Shown: in pieces, positions 61,293 through 64,000 of the stretch
Numbering within the stretch: position 1 is the first letter of the stretch
How the letters are laid out: each line of letters begins with the position of its first letter
Source of the DNA: Porodaedalea pini
Lineage: Eukaryota > Basidiomycota > Agaricomycetes > Hymenochaetales > Hymenochaetaceae
DNA length: 64,000 bases
Direction: 5' to 3'
Assembly (NCBI GenBank): GCA_002794775.1
Contig: NBAY01000001.1
Coordinates: forward strand, 2,046,001-2,110,000
Notes under the pieces: generated by a model
The model's input: the letters and a program-made list of their open reading frames with translations, nothing else
Told to the model about the DNA's origin: nothing
The model's database searches: none
Program-made: the position numbers and the translations under genes

Positions 61293-64000
61293 CTATGAAA
61301 GAACTGTCCCTTGAGAGTCGTTGCTATTCCGGCGATGAATACGCCCCTCAATGCTCTTGCATTGGACCAAAAGGTCCACGACGAGCGATCTTGCGCAAGA
61401 AGAACGAATGAAAGGTGTCTGGCACGTACGTAGGGATCCGGACATAATGAGCAAGGGCAAGTCAATAGTTTATGAGAACTCACCGTTAAAAGGTCGTTAG
61501 CGGATGGTCGAGACAAAGGAGGGTTGGAACAGAGAGTCAGGAAATCGTGGAACGAGCGTGAGTAAATGTCCGATTGTGAAGGGGCTGGCCAACGCTCGGG
61601 GAACTGCTGTGGGTCTGTGATGTCCATATCCATGAAGGGCGGCTCAGCCTCCGCCATCTCCCAGGCGGTTGCACCTGCAGACCAGACATCAACCTTCCGA
61701 GCGTCGTACGCACCACTGCGCATCTCAGGAGCCTTATAACATGCATTGGTCATGTCGTCATGAAGATACGAAGGTAAGAAAGGAACACACCTGCCAATAA
61801 ATTACTCCTGCTGGATCGGTATATGTTGGGTATGTTGGGTCAACGAGAAGCGCGTGCGAGAAGTCGGCTGAAGAAAAGAAGATATCAATTCAGCTGCGAA
61901 GGAAAGCGTCAGATATGATGAATAACGTACCAATTTTGAGTACACCCTGACTATTGACCAGCAGATTGTCAGAGCGCACATCTCGGTGGACGATGCCGAG
62001 AGTCTCTAAATGCGCCAAAGCGCTTAGTATCTAGATTCCAATTGTGTCAATAACCGGCCTGATTTCTTTAGGACAGGCATGCTACACTAGCACTCACATC
62101 ACTGGTAAAACGCGCCATCACATTCTCAAGTAGCACGAGCCCCTCCTCCGCCAGCGCAAGGACATCCGCAAGGCTGCGCTCCATGAGCTCCATCTCAATC
62201 CACAGTGCATCGTCCACGAGATCGACAAACAGCGCGTCCATTGATAGGATATTTATGTGTGTGATACGCGACATGAGCATCAGCTCTTTACGCAGGTCTC
62301 CCAGCTTCGGCGAACCACCGGGCAGGAGCGGGACCTGCTTAATCGCCACTTTGCCTGATTTTGCCTTCGGGCCCTTAGTAGCCGTCTTCATCTTCGCTGG
62401 AGGGAGCGGGACGACAGTCGCTACAAAGACAGAGCCAGATTCGCCTTCGGCAATTTCTTGCATGTCCGTGAAGAGCGTGCGCGGATCAAGTGCGTGGTCG
62501 ATGAACTCCTCCAGCGGCGCAACGAGCTCCGAGACCCAGCCGCGGTAGCGCTGCAAGGGCGACGGCGTCGTCGAAGGCGTAGACACCGAAGATGACGGCG
62601 ACGGCGACGCGCCTGTCGATGCGGGCGACAGGTGCTGAAGAGGTTTCTGGGGGCCGTCATCTACGCCAAGCGCTGATATACCGTTTATTTGGAGGGACGG
62701 CCGTCTCACCTGCGGCACACGCTCGCGATCCTGGTCCGCCGTACCAGGATGTAAGAGTGCGCGCGGAGACGGCTCGCCTAGGTGATTGTAAACCGTGATG
62801 GAATCACGGATCGGCCTATCGCGTAGTTCATAACGAGGCGAGGGTGTGTCCTCCAACCAGTCAACCACCGCCGACGCACCGTCCCCCTCCTCCGCATCGC
62901 GCTCGCAGCACAGCCTGTCCCTTCCCGGTCCGCACTTGTCGTCGTTCTCTGCCCCAGATGTGAAAATGCGCGGGGTGATGTCAATGTGTGCGGTCGGACT
63001 GAGTTTCTCCTGCCCCACATCCCACTTGGCGCGGTCCACTTCGGATTCAGTCGAGTCCGTCGGCGAGAGTACACTGCCCTCGCTCTCCGACTCGGTATAC
63101 CGTAGCTCGACGTGTACCGTTCCTGGCAAGCAAACGCTACCGTCGTGCCCTTCAGGGCCCTCGTCTGAGCCTGACGTTATGGATAGCGGATTGACCTGCG
63201 AGGAAGACGAGGACGATCCCGATCCTGAGCTCGACTGCGATGAACGAGCTGATGCAGGACTCGATAGTCTGTTAATAGGAGTGGAATCCGCAACAGTATA
63301 CGGAAGAATAACATCATCCTCCGCAGATTCAGCGGAGAACATTGCAGACATAGGTGACGCCTGTGCAGAGCTGATGCTGAACGCGCCGTCGCTCGGGGTT
63401 GGCGGGGGTAGCGGGAAATCAGACGCAGACGGGATAGATGCACCGTCACTGCTTGCCGAGCTCAGCGGTCTGCTCCCATCCATACTCCCAGAACCACCAG
63501 ACCCAATCGTGCTCGCACTCGGTCGCGGTGTATGTCTACTGGCCACGGGCGCAGGCACGGTCATTGCATTCGCAACGCTCGTTTTGCGCATGTGTGCAAC
63601 CGCAATAGTCGCATCCCGTACATCGCGCACAGTCGTCGCGCGGCTCCACTGGCTACTTCCCGAGATCGTTGCCTGTGAATCGCGGCTACCCGTGCTCGTC
63701 GACATGCTCGAATTGCGCTGGGGATCGTAGTGTTCCTTGAGGAACTCGTATGTCTGATTAGGAGAGTGGGAAGGGCTGGGTTGAGTATGGGATTGGGATG
63801 AGTAACCAGGAGAGGGGATAGGTGGGGGGTCGGGGAGGTAAGGATAAGTTGATGTCACTGGGGATAATGAATTTGGAGAGATGGAAGCGGCTGGTTTTAC
63901 GAGGGAGAGCACCTCGTTAAAGAGAGGCGTAGAGGTGCCAGCACCAGCCTCCATGCTCTCGTCGTCAGTTTCTATAGTCACGCGAGGCACGTTCGATGGA
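61293..64000 (-). CDS. PAK-related protein kinase (5' end beyond window)
   Basis: STE20/PAK-family kinase, possibly in pheromone or polarity signalling. The reading frame is still open at 64,000, so the start lies outside; 63990 is a GTG, not a start. N-terminal 450 residues are Ser/Pro/Thr-rich and disordered. The kinase domain starts IDHALDPRTLFTDMQEIAEG, with the Gly-rich loop EGESGSVFVA, the VAIK lysine (KVAIKQVPLLPGG), ELMERSLADVLAL, the catalytic loop HRDVRSDN, and ADFSHA where DFG is usual. APEMRSGAYDARKVDVWS follows, and it ends DLLVQCKSIEGRIHRRN...VLS (stop 61293-61295). HRDVRSDN and DFS recur in this fungal subgroup as I recall it, so activity is not excluded. No PH or CRIB domain is visible in the part present. 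PAK-family genes are linked to receptor genes in agaricomycete B loci. Confidence 0.88.

Noticed and set aside
62846..63730. 294-codon plus-strand frame
   Set aside because: It is the antisense of the Ser/Pro-rich part of the PAK-like kinase, a low-complexity shadow.

Overview
This 64 kb window is nuclear DNA of a basidiomycete fungus, most likely an agaricomycete. The evidence is genes split by many introns of about 50-65 nt with GT...CTRAC...AG signals, STE3-type pheromone receptors, a fungal PAK-like kinase with an HRDVRSDN loop, and transposons typical of mushroom-forming fungi. All gene models were read by eye, so splice sites are best estimates, checked by reading-frame phase where stated.

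Left part (1-24.6 kb): a small arginine/glycine-rich unknown gene, then two STE3 G-protein-coupled pheromone receptors (1.5-3.1 kb and 6.6-8.0 kb, both minus), so this looks like a B (pheromone/receptor) mating-type region or a linked receptor cluster. The right receptor is intact (434 aa); the left one has a one-base frameshift. Between them lies a 2.5 kb element with Tc1/mariner-like ends (TA target site, CAGT termini) that carries a decayed, intron-containing fragment of the CDC48 ATPase gene. From 10,373 to 23,564 sits a 13.2 kb CACTA-type DNA transposon with 27-bp perfect inverted repeats and an AAT target duplication. It has inserted in an apparent exon of an unidentified minus-strand gene. 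Its transposase gene is in turn split by a 6.27 kb Ty3/Gypsy chromovirus with identical 427-bp LTRs, an 11-nt self-priming signal and a -1 frameshift heptamer. No CaaX pheromone precursor was found.

Right part (24.6-64 kb): conserved housekeeping genes. In order: proteasome lid subunit RPN9 (+), ESCRT-II subunit VPS36 (-, with an 844-bp first intron), a serine-rich single-pass membrane protein (+), a mitochondrial-type PPR protein (-), a Crinkler/RHS-like P-loop ATPase (-), an IQ/BAG-like protein (-), RNA polymerase I subunit RPA49 (-, with a 7-nt microexon), H3K36 methyltransferase SET2 (+), an AT-hook nuclear protein (-), the U3 snoRNP scaffold UTP10 (+), and a PAK-related kinase (-) that runs off the right edge. 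Linkage of a PAK-family kinase to pheromone receptors is known in agaricomycetes and fits the B-locus reading.

No tRNA, rRNA or CRISPR was recognised. Single-base frameshifts in RPA49, a gene expected to be functional, suggest some homopolymer indels are assembly errors, which tempers any pseudogene call.
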